Below, one piece after another: positions 35,325-43,434 of a DNA stretch of 64,000 bases. This stretch comes from Thermodesulfatator atlanticus DSM 21156. GTDB taxonomy: Bacteria; Desulfobacterota; Thermodesulfobacteria; Thermodesulfobacteriales; Thermodesulfatatoraceae. The stretch spans positions 1 through 64,000 of the forward strand of contig NZ_ATXH01000006.1 in NCBI RefSeq assembly GCF_000421585.1, read 5' to 3'. Made by a program: the position numbers and the translations under genes. The number at the start of each line of letters is the position of its first letter. Position 1 is the stretch's first letter. The notes under the pieces were generated by a model. That model worked only from the letters and a program-made list of their open reading frames with translations. It was not told where the DNA came from and did no database searches.

Positions 35325-37637
35325 ATGAAGGCAAGAGCAGCAAGACATATTTTACTTGTTAACGACGAACCGGTTCAGCGCTACCGTCTTGCTTCAGTTC
35401 TGAAAAAGGCCGGCTATGAAGTTGCCGTGGCTGAAGATGGTTTGAAGGCCATTGAGTTGGTTTCTGAGAAGAAGTCCTTTGACTTATTGATTACAGACCT
35501 TTACATGCCACGGGTGGACGGCTGGGGTCTTTGTCGCTTTATTTTTGAAAATAATTTTAACTTGCCAGTTCTTATTATTTCTTCTTATTTTGCCCCTGAA
35601 GAGATTGAAGACATTGTAAAGGCGCTCGGCGTAGAAGGGTATCTAAAGTATCCCTGTTCATCAAAAAAGCTTTTAAGCGAAATAAAAAGAATCTTTGAGA
35701 GAGAAAGACAAAAGACCAAAGAGGCCTATCATGTCTTTATGCTTGGTACCAATAGCGATAACAACTGGCTGAGAACCCTTAGGCAAGCTGGATTTCAGGT
35801 AACTTTTCTCTCTTCTTTGAAGGAAACGTTGCGAGTGGTTAGGGAAAATAATTTTTCCGCAGGATTTATTTCCACTTCTTTTTCTCCTGAGGAAGCCTTT
35901 ATTATCAAACAGGAGTCCCCTCATCTTTCGCTTTTTCTTCTGCCAGAAGAAAACTATAAAGGCGATCCCTTTGCATATGTTATTAAGGGCGCGCGCTATG
36001 TGTTACCAAAAGAAAGTGGCCCGGAATATATCAGATATCTTGTAGAAAAAGAACTTAAAGAAAAAGCCTTGTTATATGGCCAAGAACTTTTACACCAAAA
36101 GACTAAAGAACTCGAAGCCGTAAGCCAAGAGCTTGTTCGTATACAAAACATATTACAGCTTATCGTAGAACAGGCCTCGGATATAGGCATCATAATCACC
36201 AACGAGAAAATGGAACCTATTTTTTCCAATCCAAAAGCAGAGGAATTTTTTGAACTCGCGAAAAGTAAAGATTTCTATGGTCTAATGAGCTTTTTGATTG
36301 GACGTTTTAATCCTGAGCTTGTGAAAAAAATTGTCGAGCAAGAAGGCGTTTTTCATTGTGAAGTGAAATTATCAGAGACAAGTCAGATTTTATCTTTGAA
36401 GGTTCGTTCTTTTCATCAAAAAGAAAAAGATACTTTACTAGGATATGTTTTTTCTATTGAAGATCTTACCAAAGAGCGTCAGTTTCAAGAAAGATTAGTT
36501 CAGATGCAGAAAATGGAAGCAATTGCAACTATGGCTGCGGGCATTGCCCATGATTTTAATAACATTTTAGCAGCAATCCGTTTAAAGGCAGAATTACTAA
36601 CAGAAAGGGTTTTTTCTTCTGATGCTAAATATGTGAACGATATATTATCTCTTTGTGATAGGGCTGCTGGTATTGTAAAACAAATGATTTCTTTTTCTCA
36701 TCCCGAAAGAAAAGGAAGTAGCAATGTTTCAGAATTGAATAATCAAGTCCGTGAAGCATTGACGTTTCTTCAAGAGACAATACCTGATGGTATCGGTGTT
36801 AAGCTTAACCTCTTAGAATCTGAGCTTTATGTCCCGTTAGATCCTTCTCAGTTGACCCAAATTATCATGAACTTGTGTCTTAACGCTGTTCAAGCAATGG
36901 GAGAAAAGGGCATTCTCGCCTTGCGAACATATCGAACCTCTTTGCCAGATGAGAAGTTAGACGGCTACATCCCTGGGGGGATAGTTCCTAAGCGGGGAAG
37001 TTTTGCAGTGTTAGAAGTAAGTGATACGGGGACAGGTATTGCTCCTGAAGACCTGAGGCGTATTTTTGATCCCTATTTTTCTACCAAAAACCCAGAATCT
37101 GGTACAGGGCTTGGGCTTGCTGTGACACGCCGCATAATAGAAAATGCCGGGGGCTTTATCCTTGTAAAAACAGCCATGGGCAAAGGTTCAACCTTTAGGG
37201 TTTATTTGCCTCAGGTTTCGCCTCCTCGTAAAACCCTGGGCCAAGACCTGAAGAAAAAGCTTCTCAAAAAGTCCTTTTCTACTGTGATGGTAGTTGAAGA
37301 TGAGAAGGGGATTGCTGAAGCTATAGCTAATTTTTTAAAAGAAAAGGGATACAATGTTATTTGTTGCTTTTCCGGAGAAGAAGCTATCTCAAAGTTAGAG
37401 GAAGGAATTACTCCTGGGGTTTTAGTGGTTGATCTAAATCTTCCGGGGGTTCCTGGTCGCAGGGTAATTGAGGCCGCCAAACAAAAAAAGAAGGATCTGC
37501 CTATTCTCGTGACCACAGGGTTTTTAAGCCCCTATGACCTGGAGTTTTTAAAACGCATGGCGATCACCCATATTATTCAAAAGCCTTTTCGTTTAGAAGA
37601 AATTCAAAAAAATATCGCCGTAATGATGGATAATTAG
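35325..37637 (+). CDS. Hybrid sensor histidine kinase (REC-pseudoREC-PAS-HisKA-HATPase-REC)
   Basis: A 770-residue soluble phosphorelay protein. An N-terminal receiver (residues 7-125) has D58 in LLITDLYMP. A second receiver-like fold (about 134-245) lacks an Asp pocket. A coiled segment leads to a PAS domain (about 274-380). The HisKA domain has H409 in GIAHDFNN; the N box is LNAVQAMGEKG with N520, G1 SDTGTGI, G2 ESGTGLGL. The last receiver (about 653-770) has D703 in VVDLNLPG. There is no DNA-binding output. It is divergent from ccsB. Confidence 0.92.
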   Translation: MKARAARHILLVNDEPVQRYRLASVLKKAGYEVAVAEDGLKAIELVSEKKSFDLLITDLYMPRVDGWGLCRFIFENNFNLPVLIISSYFAPEEIEDIVKALGVEGYLKYPCSSKKLLSEIKRIFERERQKTKEAYHVFMLGTNSDNNWLRTLRQAGFQVTFLSSLKETLRVVRENNFSAGFISTSFSPEEAFIIKQESPHLSLFLLPEENYKGDPFAYVIKGARYVLPKESGPEYIRYLVEKELKEKALLYGQELLHQKTKELEAVSQELVRIQNILQLIVEQASDIGIIITNEKMEPIFSNPKAEEFFELAKSKDFYGLMSFLIGRFNPELVKKIVEQEGVFHCEVKLSETSQILSLKVRSFHQKEKDTLLGYVFSIEDLTKERQFQERLVQMQKMEAIATMAAGIAHDFNNILAAIRLKAELLTERVFSSDAKYVNDILSLCDRAAGIVKQMISFSHPERKGSSNVSELNNQVREALTFLQETIPDGIGVKLNLLESELYVPLDPSQLTQIIMNLCLNAVQAMGEKGILALRTYRTSLPDEKLDGYIPGGIVPKRGSFAVLEVSDTGTGIAPEDLRRIFDPYFSTKNPESGTGLGLAVTRRIIENAGGFILVKTAMGKGSTFRVYLPQVSPPRKTLGQDLKKKLLKKSFSTVMVVEDEKGIAEAIANFLKEKGYNVICCFSGEEAISKLEEGITPGVLVVDLNLPGVPGRRVIEAAKQKKKDLPILVTTGFLSPYDLEFLKRMAITHIIQKPFRLEEIQKNIAVMMDN

Positions 37638-37694
37638 GCCTCTCAACGCTAATGGTGTTTACGTCTGTGGCTCCTTAGGTTAGAAATTTCCTCC

Positions 37695-38570
37695 ATGGAT
37701 TTGGCTGTTTTTCTTCAATTCGTGTTGGCAGGGCTTTCTGCTGGTTCTATATACGCTTTAATTGCATTAGGATTTAGCGTTATCAACAATGCCACCGGCA
37801 TAGTTAATTTTGCCCAGGGTGATTTTGCCGTTCTAGGAGCCTTCCTTGCCTACACCGTTCTTGTTGGCATGGGATTTCCGTACTGGTTGGCCTTTTTGGG
37901 AGGTGTTCTTTTTGCCTCTTTGATAGGTTTTTTTCTTTGGTCATTTATCCTCACGCGCGCAAAATCTCGCGAAATTATCCTTTTGGTCTTTGTAACTGTT
38001 GGTTTTTCCATTTCCCTGCACGGCATTATTAAAGAAGTTTGGGGGAAAAGACCTCTTAGTCTTCCTCCAATTAGTCACAGTAATTTGAAACTCGGGGCTT
38101 TTTTAATAGATTCCCAGTATTTGTGGATTATTGTCATTACGCTTACAGCATTTTTACTGCTTCATTTTTTCTTTAAGCATACTATCTGGGGTAAGGCTAT
38201 CCGGGCAGTGGCTGTGGATCGGAAAGCCGCCGCAATGGTGGGGATCCCTGTAAAAAAAGTTATTACCCTTAGTTTTGCTTTGGCTGGAGCCCTTGGAGGG
38301 CTTGCCGGAATTTTGGTAGCACCTGTTTGGCCTCTTTCTTTTGAAAGCGGAGTTTATCTTGGCCTTAAAGGTTTTGCCGCGGCAGTTCTTGGGGGGTACG
38401 GAAGTTTCCCAGGCGCCCTTATAGGGGGTCTTTTGCTGGGGCTCATTGAAGGGATAGGGGGATATTTTACTTCAGCCTTCAAAAATCTTATTGCTTATAG
38501 TCTTCTTTTCATAGTCCTTTTGTTGAGACCTCAGGGTCTGCTTGGCTCTCACGAGGACGAAAAATTATGA
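37695..38570 (+). CDS. livH: Branched-chain amino acid ABC transporter permease LivH
   Basis: An inner-membrane permease with about eight helices. Family motifs: AGSIYALIALGFSVINNATGIVNFAQGDF near the N terminus and the C-terminal EAA-like region (AAVLGGYGSFPGALIGGLLLGLIEG). It overlaps livM by 4 bp (ATGA). The ATPases LivG/LivF and the binding protein LivK are missing from the locus; genes on both sides are kinases. The ribosome site is weak. Confidence 0.92.
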   Translation: MDLAVFLQFVLAGLSAGSIYALIALGFSVINNATGIVNFAQGDFAVLGAFLAYTVLVGMGFPYWLAFLGGVLFASLIGFFLWSFILTRAKSREIILLVFVTVGFSISLHGIIKEVWGKRPLSLPPISHSNLKLGAFLIDSQYLWIIVITLTAFLLLHFFFKHTIWGKAIRAVAVDRKAAAMVGIPVKKVITLSFALAGALGGLAGILVAPVWPLSFESGVYLGLKGFAAAVLGGYGSFPGALIGGLLLGLIEGIGGYFTSAFKNLIAYSLLFIVLLLRPQGLLGSHEDEKL

Positions 38571-39544
38571 GGGCTTTTTTTCTTTTAGTTTTAATAGTTT
38601 TAGCCTTGCCGATTTTTATTCACAATTCTTATTACTTAAATGTTTTGGCTTTTATTGGCCTTTATTTTTTGGTGACCTTGGGCCTTAGCCTTTTCATCGG
38701 TTTTGCAGGCCAAATTTCTCTTGGTCACGGGGCTTTTTACGCCCTAGGGGCTTATGGTTCAGCGTTGACGGAAATCTACTTAGGGCTTTCGCCTTTTTTA
38801 GCTACTCTTTTAGCTGTTTTTTTTACCGGATTGGTAGCCTGGTCCCTAGGGCGTTTTATTTTGCGTTTGCGCGGACATTATCTAGTTATGGCCACTTTGG
38901 CCTTAAATCTTATAGTGTATGTGTTTTTGGTGGAAGCTGATTCTGTTACTGGTGGTGTTTCGGGCCTTCCAGGGATACCTCCTTACTGCATTGGAAGTTT
39001 TTGTTTCAATACTGATAAATCAAACTACTATCTCATCTGGTTTTTTGGCCTGGTTATTTTCTTTTTTATATTGCGACTGCTCGGGGGACGGATAGGAAGA
39101 GAGCTTAAAGCCATCAAAGCAAGCGAAGCTGCGGCCAGGTCCTTAGGGATTTCGGTTTTGTCTTACAAAGTTTGGGCTTTTACTTTTAGTGCAATCTTAA
39201 CGGCATTTTCTGGAGCTCTTTACGCTCATTTTCTTTCTTTTATAAGTCCTAAAACATTTGATATTTTCTATTCGGTAGAAGTGGTGACCATGGTGCTTGT
39301 TGGAGGAAAGGGAAATCCATGGGGAGCGTTGCTAGGGTCTGTTTTTTTAACTCCTCTTCCTTTAGTTTTGGGGTTTTTTGAAGAATATAAAGACATTTTT
39401 TACGGCTTAAGCTTGATGTTTATCCTGCTTTTTGTTCCCGAAGGGCTTATTTTCGTTGTCAAATCGTTTTGGCAAAAATACAAGGATCCGTTCCTATTTT
39501 TCGGAACGAAAAAGGGGAAGGGATCCACGAGAGGAAAACGTTGA
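38567..39544 (+). CDS. livM: Branched-chain amino acid ABC transporter permease LivM with repeat-encoded tail
   Basis: The second permease of the pair, with about eight to nine helices. Motifs: SLFIGFAGQISLGHGAFYALGAYGSA, GVSGLPGIP and the EAA-type loop AIKASEAAARSLGI; the end of the core is FVPEGLIFVVKSFW. The last roughly 20 residues (DPFLFFGTKKGKGSTRGKR) are encoded by the GGATCCGTTCC hairpin at 39484 and are unlike the family ending, so an element has probably replaced the original stop. Whether the transporter works without adjacent ATPases cannot be told. Confidence 0.92.
   Translation: MRAFFLLVLIVLALPIFIHNSYYLNVLAFIGLYFLVTLGLSLFIGFAGQISLGHGAFYALGAYGSALTEIYLGLSPFLATLLAVFFTGLVAWSLGRFILRLRGHYLVMATLALNLIVYVFLVEADSVTGGVSGLPGIPPYCIGSFCFNTDKSNYYLIWFFGLVIFFFILRLLGGRIGRELKAIKASEAAARSLGISVLSYKVWAFTFSAILTAFSGALYAHFLSFISPKTFDIFYSVEVVTMVLVGGKGNPWGALLGSVFLTPLPLVLGFFEEYKDIFYGLSLMFILLFVPEGLIFVVKSFWQKYKDPFLFFGTKKGKGSTRGKR
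39484..39526. repeat. GGATCCGTTCC hairpin element, copy 2 (inside livM 3' end)
   Basis: GGATCCGTTCC (39484-39494) pairs imperfectly with GGAAGGGATCC (39516-39526), with inner pairing of TTTTTC and GAAAAAG around GGAAC. The first 17 bases equal the copy at 12439. It lies in the coding frame of livM and supplies its last codons. Confidence 0.78.
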
Positions 39545-39586
39545 CAAAAAGTGTTCCAGCAATAAGTTCATTTCTTCACAAGAAAC

Positions 39587-39614
39587 TTGTTATGTTATCC
39601 AAATAGTTTAAACT
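39587..39614 (+). promoter_or_regulatory. Possible promoter of the kinase at 39624, close to the start codon
   Basis: TTGTTA (39587-39592), 16 bp, TAAACT (39609-39614). The ATG follows 9 nt after the -10 box with no ribosome site. A second TTGACA at 39541-39546 has no good -10 partner. Weak evidence. Confidence 0.3.
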
Positions 39615-39623
39615 AATTTTAAA

Positions 39624-41033
39624 ATGGAAAATATTTCAAATTTTGAACTTAAAAGAGGTTTGACTTTTATTGGCATGAAAAACGATATTTCCGCAGGTAT
39701 TTTAAAGCCGAGTATCTGCCCTAAAGATAAATGCAGGATTGAAGAGTTGCTTAGGCTTTCTCTTAGTTTTGCAACGCAACTTTTACAAGCCGAAGACGAA
39801 AAAGACCTTTGGGCAGCTTTGTTGGTGGCGGCTACTGCGGCTGAGGGGTTGCGTTTTAACAGGGCTTTTGTTTTTCGTAAGGAAGAGACAGAAGACGTAT
39901 TTAAGGGAGTTACTGGCATTGGTCCAATGTCTCCAGAAGAAGCTTCTCAGGTGTGGGGGGCCCTTGAGAAAGAGAAACCCTCTTTTGAAGAGATGGTTGC
40001 TCGTGTTAAAAATGAAATCGAAAGCGGAGACACCCCAGCGATTGCCTTTATTAAAAAACAAAGATTTTCTCCTCCCCCACAGACTTCTGTTTGGTATGAT
40101 ATCTTTGATGGGCAAAAAAACATTATCCTTTTGACTCCGGAAACATCTACTGAGACGGCAGCTTTTCTCGAAAAACTTGGAGTCGAACAAGCGGTTGCGG
40201 CTCCTTTGCGTATGCCGCCACTTGTTTATGGCTTCATCCTGGTGGATAACGCCATAACCAGGAAACCATTTTGTTCAGAAGAACTACAATTTTTAGAAAC
40301 AATATCTCTTTTGGTCAGTGTTGCCCTTGAGCGCCTTTTTTCCTACAAAGAACTTATGCGCCAGAAACATCTTCTGCTGGAAGCTGAAAGGATTGCGGTA
40401 ATAGGGCAGCTTTCTTCCAAAGTATTTCACGAGATTCGTAATCCTCTTTCTGCTCTGGGAGGGCTTTCCAAAGTTCTTTTGCGGCGAAATGTCCCTGAGG
40501 GCATGGAAGGCTATCTAAAAACCATGGTGCGCGAAGCTGAAAGGCTTGAGAGGGTTTTGGAAGATATCTTCCAGTTTTCCAAGCCTTTTGAGCTTAAAAA
40601 AGAGCCAGTACGACTTTTTCGGCTTCTTCAAGCTGCCCTTAACGTATTTCTCCCTACGTTTAAAGAACGAGGCATTCACGTTTCTTTCGAATGTACCAAC
40701 GGAGACCCTATAATCCACGTAGATCCAAAAGAAATGCAGCTAGTTTTTATCCATTTGATGAAAAGTGCCCTTGAAATCATGCCTGCTGGCGGAATGTTAA
40801 ATATTGGAGTTTTTAAAGACGATAAAGGCCTGTGTATCAAGGTCATCTATTCTCGCAAGAAAGCTGATTCTTTAACCACCCAAACAGAGGCAACGGGCCT
40901 TGGGCTTTCGCTATCAAAAAAAATTGTCGAATTACACGGCGGTTCATTAAAAATACTTTCACTCCATCCCTTGGAGACTGAGATAAGTATCTGTTTTCCT
41001 AACAGGCTGCTCATCAACGGAGGTAAAAAGTGA
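39624..41033 (+). CDS. GAF-HisKA sensor protein with degenerate ATP-binding domain
   Basis: A 469-residue soluble protein. A GAF domain (about 40-240) is followed by a normal HisKA helix pair with H269 in VFHEIRNPLSALGG. The HATPase part is eroded: the N box reads HLMKSALEIMPAGG, lacking the essential Asn; G1 (normally DxGxG) is replaced by IYSRKKADS; the F box is absent; only G2 (ATGLGLSLSKKIVELHGG) remains. Kinase activity is therefore doubtful, although H269 could be phosphorylated by another kinase. The stop overlaps the HIT gene start (GTGA). Confidence 0.85.
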   Translation: MENISNFELKRGLTFIGMKNDISAGILKPSICPKDKCRIEELLRLSLSFATQLLQAEDEKDLWAALLVAATAAEGLRFNRAFVFRKEETEDVFKGVTGIGPMSPEEASQVWGALEKEKPSFEEMVARVKNEIESGDTPAIAFIKKQRFSPPPQTSVWYDIFDGQKNIILLTPETSTETAAFLEKLGVEQAVAAPLRMPPLVYGFILVDNAITRKPFCSEELQFLETISLLVSVALERLFSYKELMRQKHLLLEAERIAVIGQLSSKVFHEIRNPLSALGGLSKVLLRRNVPEGMEGYLKTMVREAERLERVLEDIFQFSKPFELKKEPVRLFRLLQAALNVFLPTFKERGIHVSFECTNGDPIIHVDPKEMQLVFIHLMKSALEIMPAGGMLNIGVFKDDKGLCIKVIYSRKKADSLTTQTEATGLGLSLSKKIVELHGGSLKILSLHPLETEISICFPNRLLINGGKK

Positions 41034-41533
41034 AGGTTTTGTGGGCTCCCTGGCGCATGGAATACATCCTTGGCAAAAGGGAACCAGGTTGTCCCTTTTG
41101 CCCTCCTGAAATAAAGCTTCCAGATGAAAAGCGTCTAATTCTTTATGTTGACGACAAAACAATAGTCATAATGAATAAGTTCCCCTACAATACCGGGCAT
41201 TTACTTGTCTCCCCGCGTCGTCATGTGCCCGAGCTCGATGATCTGAGCCCTGACGAGCTTTCCGCCCTTATGCTCACGGTAAGAACATCTATAAGGATTT
41301 TGCGTGAAGTAATGAAGCCAGATGGTTTCAATGTAGGGATTAACCTTGGTAAAGTAGCAGGGGCTGGAATTCCTGAGCATCTACACATTCAGATCGTTCC
41401 CCGCTGGGACGGAGACGTTAATTTTATGACGGTTTTTGGGGATGTGCGTGTTGTGCCGGAACACATGATAGCAACTTACCGTAGGCTTTTCCCTCACTTT
41501 GAAAAATATATGGCAGGAGAAAAGGATCTCTGA
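41030..41533 (+). CDS. HIT-family Ap4A phosphorylase-type protein
   Basis: A 167-residue histidine-triad protein. The active site is EHLHIQIVPRW near residues 119-129, with Gln in the third position (HxHxQ) as in nucleotide phosphorylases/transferases rather than HINT hydrolases. A CPFC pair (C21, C24) at the N terminus may bind zinc. It probably handles dinucleoside polyphosphates. The start is GTG 41030 with GGAGG 6 nt upstream, overlapping the kinase stop; the order suggests coupling to that gene. Confidence 0.88.
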   Translation: MKVLWAPWRMEYILGKREPGCPFCPPEIKLPDEKRLILYVDDKTIVIMNKFPYNTGHLLVSPRRHVPELDDLSPDELSALMLTVRTSIRILREVMKPDGFNVGINLGKVAGAGIPEHLHIQIVPRWDGDVNFMTVFGDVRVVPEHMIATYRRLFPHFEKYMAGEKDL

Positions 41534-42441
41534 ATAAATTACTACTTATCACAAAAGCTATTGAGGTTTTAGAAAACCAAAAAGAAGCCTGCCGTATATG
41601 CCCGAGAGAATGTGGTGTCGATAGGGTAAAAAAACTAGGTTTTTGTAAAACTTCCTGGCTCCCTAAAATTGCTGGCTACGAACCTCACTTTGGCGAAGAG
41701 GCCTGCCTGGTGGGAGAGCAAGGTTCAGGGGCTATCTTTTTTTCTGGATGTAATTTGGCCTGCGTTTTTTGTCAGACCTATGAAATCAGCCAGGAAGGAG
41801 CAGGGCAAGAAATTTCTTATGAAAAACTTGCAGAGGTTATGCTAGAGCTGGCTTCGCAGGGCTGTGCCAATATCAATCTTGTAACCCCTAGTCACCAGGT
41901 ACTTCAAATTTTAAAGGCCTTGAAAATAGCCTGTGAAAAAGGTCTTGCCCTTCCCATAGTTTTTAACACAGGAAGCTACGACAAAATTGAAACACTCAAA
42001 CTTCTTGAAGGCATTGTGGACATTTACCTTGCGGACTTCAAACTCTGGAGTCCTGATCTTTGTGCCAAATATCTGGGGGCTAAAGATTATGCCAAGGTTG
42101 CACGAGAGGCTATTAAAGAAATGTATCGCCAGGTGGGCGAGTTAGTTCTTGACGAAAAAGGCCTTGCCAAACGTGGTCTCATTATCAGGCATTTAGTAAT
42201 GCCAGGTATGCTTGAAGAGACTGAAAAAATCCTTTCCTTTATAAGAGATGAAATTTCAGCAAACGTTCATCTCAACTTAATGGGGCACTATCATCCAGCA
42301 GGCAGGGTAGAAAAATTCCCTGAGATCAATCGGTTGCTTACCAAAGACGAATTTAAAAGGGCGTTAACTTTAACACGACGACTTGGTTTTAAAAATCTCG
42401 ATAAAACCCACTTATCCCTTCTTTCCTTGCTATTACGATAA
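41530..42441 (+). CDS. PflX-type radical SAM protein with non-standard start
   Basis: A radical SAM protein of the PflA-homologue family (COG1313). The radical SAM cluster motif is CNLACVFC; before it the family segment with CRICPRECGV and LGFCK and the HFGEE motif is fully present. That segment lies upstream of the first usable codons (GTG at 41710), and no ATG, GTG or TTG occurs between the upstream stops and it. The likely start is the CTG at 41530, whose last two bases are the start of the HIT stop TGA (CTGA), with AGGAG about 10 nt before. The product and its substrate are unknown. Confidence 0.78.
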   Translation: MNKLLLITKAIEVLENQKEACRICPRECGVDRVKKLGFCKTSWLPKIAGYEPHFGEEACLVGEQGSGAIFFSGCNLACVFCQTYEISQEGAGQEISYEKLAEVMLELASQGCANINLVTPSHQVLQILKALKIACEKGLALPIVFNTGSYDKIETLKLLEGIVDIYLADFKLWSPDLCAKYLGAKDYAKVAREAIKEMYRQVGELVLDEKGLAKRGLIIRHLVMPGMLEETEKILSFIRDEISANVHLNLMGHYHPAGRVEKFPEINRLLTKDEFKRALTLTRRLGFKNLDKTHLSLLSLLLR

Positions 42442-42474
42442 TAGAAAGAACAATCTCTATTTGGAGCCTAAATT

Positions 42475-42503
42475 TTGACATTATTTGCAAAATCTGTTAT
42501 AAA
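42475..42503 (+). promoter_or_regulatory. Consensus promoter of dsrC
   Basis: TTGACA (42475-42480), a 17-bp spacer and TATAAA (42498-42503), the best -35/-10 pair in the window. Predicted start near 42510 gives a leader of about 108 nt before dsrC, with AAGGAGG at 42607-42613. Confidence 0.75.
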
Positions 42504-42550
42504 ATCTTCAAAAAAGGAGTTCTTGCTAAATTTTCATGAAAATAGTTTGC

Positions 42551-42579
42551 TTGACAAGCTTAAACCCCTATAGTAACTA
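42551..42579 (+). promoter_or_regulatory. Possible second promoter in the dsrC leader
   Basis: A second TTGACA (42551-42556) with TAACTA (42574-42579) after 17 bp. The -10 is poor, so this is a weak call; it may instead be part of the leader RNA. Confidence 0.25.
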
Positions 42580-42617
42580 GCGCTTTAAAGATAATTCTCT
42601 GAATTAAGGAGGGCATT

Positions 42618-42938
42618 ATGCCGGTAGTAGAATTCAAAGGTAAAAAGTTTGAGGTAGATGAAGACGGTTTCCTTCTCGGTGGTCTTGATGCGTGGTGCAT
42701 GGAATGGGTTGAGTATGTTAAGCAGCTTGAGGGTATTGAAGAGTTGACCGACGAACACTGGAAAGTTATCAAGGTGCTCCAGGATTACTACAAGAAAAAC
42801 GGTGTCGCTCCCATGGTTCGTGTTCTTTCTAAGGTAACAGGCTATCCTCTTAAGAAGATTTACGAACTTTTTCCCTCTGGCCCTGGTAAGGGAGCCTGTA
42901 AAATGGCTGGTCTTCCTAAGCCCACTGGCTGCGTGTAA
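42618..42938 (+). CDS. dsrC: Sulfur carrier DsrC (dissimilatory sulfite reductase partner)
   Basis: The 106-residue DsrC binds DsrAB and carries the sulfite-derived sulfur as a trisulfide that DsrMKJOP reduces. The C-terminal arm ends GACKMAGLPKPTGCV with both redox cysteines, C94 and the penultimate C105, ten residues apart, so it is a true DsrC and not TusE. The DEDGFLLGGLDAWCMEWVEYV N-terminal motif is typical. It is monocistronic, with a consensus promoter and terminator, fitting its high abundance in sulfate reducers. dsrAB is elsewhere. Confidence 0.95.
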   Translation: MPVVEFKGKKFEVDEDGFLLGGLDAWCMEWVEYVKQLEGIEELTDEHWKVIKVLQDYYKKNGVAPMVRVLSKVTGYPLKKIYELFPSGPGKGACKMAGLPKPTGCV

Positions 42939-42948
42939 GAATTTTCCA

Positions 42949-42980
42949 AAAGGGCGGTGTTATGAAGCCGCCCTTTTTTG
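42949..42980 (+). terminator. Rho-independent terminator after dsrC
   Basis: AGGGCGG (42951-42957) pairs with CCGCCCT (42968-42974) around a 10-nt loop, followed by a run of six or seven T. Confidence 0.9.
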
Positions 42981-43360
42981 TCTGCTAACTTTTTAAGTTG
43001 TATTTGTCTTTTTCTTCTTTATTAAGGGAATTTGTGTATCTGAAGAAGTAGTCACGGTTTGTTATTAAATTTTACGTCTGAGATCTTGCCTACAATCTCA
43101 TCCCAAGAGGCCCGCAGGGCTGACCAAGTGATTTAGCTTCTTTGTTTTATAAGGAAGGGGATTATTTTCTGCACGTGCTCATAATGACTTCCCATAGCAG
43201 TCATCACGGGGCGACGTAGTAGTAGAAGTGCCTTGGGACTTAACTACCAAAGGAAATTCTCTTTGAGACCTTTGATAGGTCTTTCATTATTGTTCTGTTT
43301 TCAGCATTGCTTCTTAAGCAAAATTTTTATTAAAAATCAGTTTTGATAAATCTTTTTTGT
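42981..43360. other. Non-coding gap with decayed repeat remnant
   Basis: About 380 bp with no gene I can support. Near 43180-43215, TTCCCATAGCAGTCATCACGGGG matches, with several changes, the left end and flank of the repeat at 30465 (TTCCCATAACTGTCATTGCGAGG). The rest is AT-rich with no open frame of note. Confidence 0.4.
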
Positions 43361-43390
43361 TTGACCCGTTCTATATTTGTCTACTAGAAT
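43361..43390 (+). promoter_or_regulatory. Promoter of the DUF3373 gene
   Basis: TTGACC (43361-43366), 18 bp, TAGAAT (43385-43390). The leader of about 40 nt contains AAAGGGAGG before the ATG. TTGTGAAT overlaps the -10 box and resembles a Rex half-site, but the other half is missing. Confidence 0.5.
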
Positions 43391-43434
43391 TGTGAATGAA
43401 ATTTTAGGAATTTAAATACCAAAGGGAGGTTTTT

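Noticed and set aside
39739-40190. Frames of more than 130 codons overlapping the kinase on both strands
   Set aside because: They are shadows of a well-supported GAF/HisKA gene; their translations show no domain and poor codon use.
42481-42620. Riboswitch in the dsrC leader
   Set aside because: No known riboswitch motif is recognisable; only a leader with a possible short frame.
43361-43400. Rex operator before the DUF3373 gene
   Set aside because: Only one half-site (TTGTGAAT) is present; the second half does not match TCACAA.
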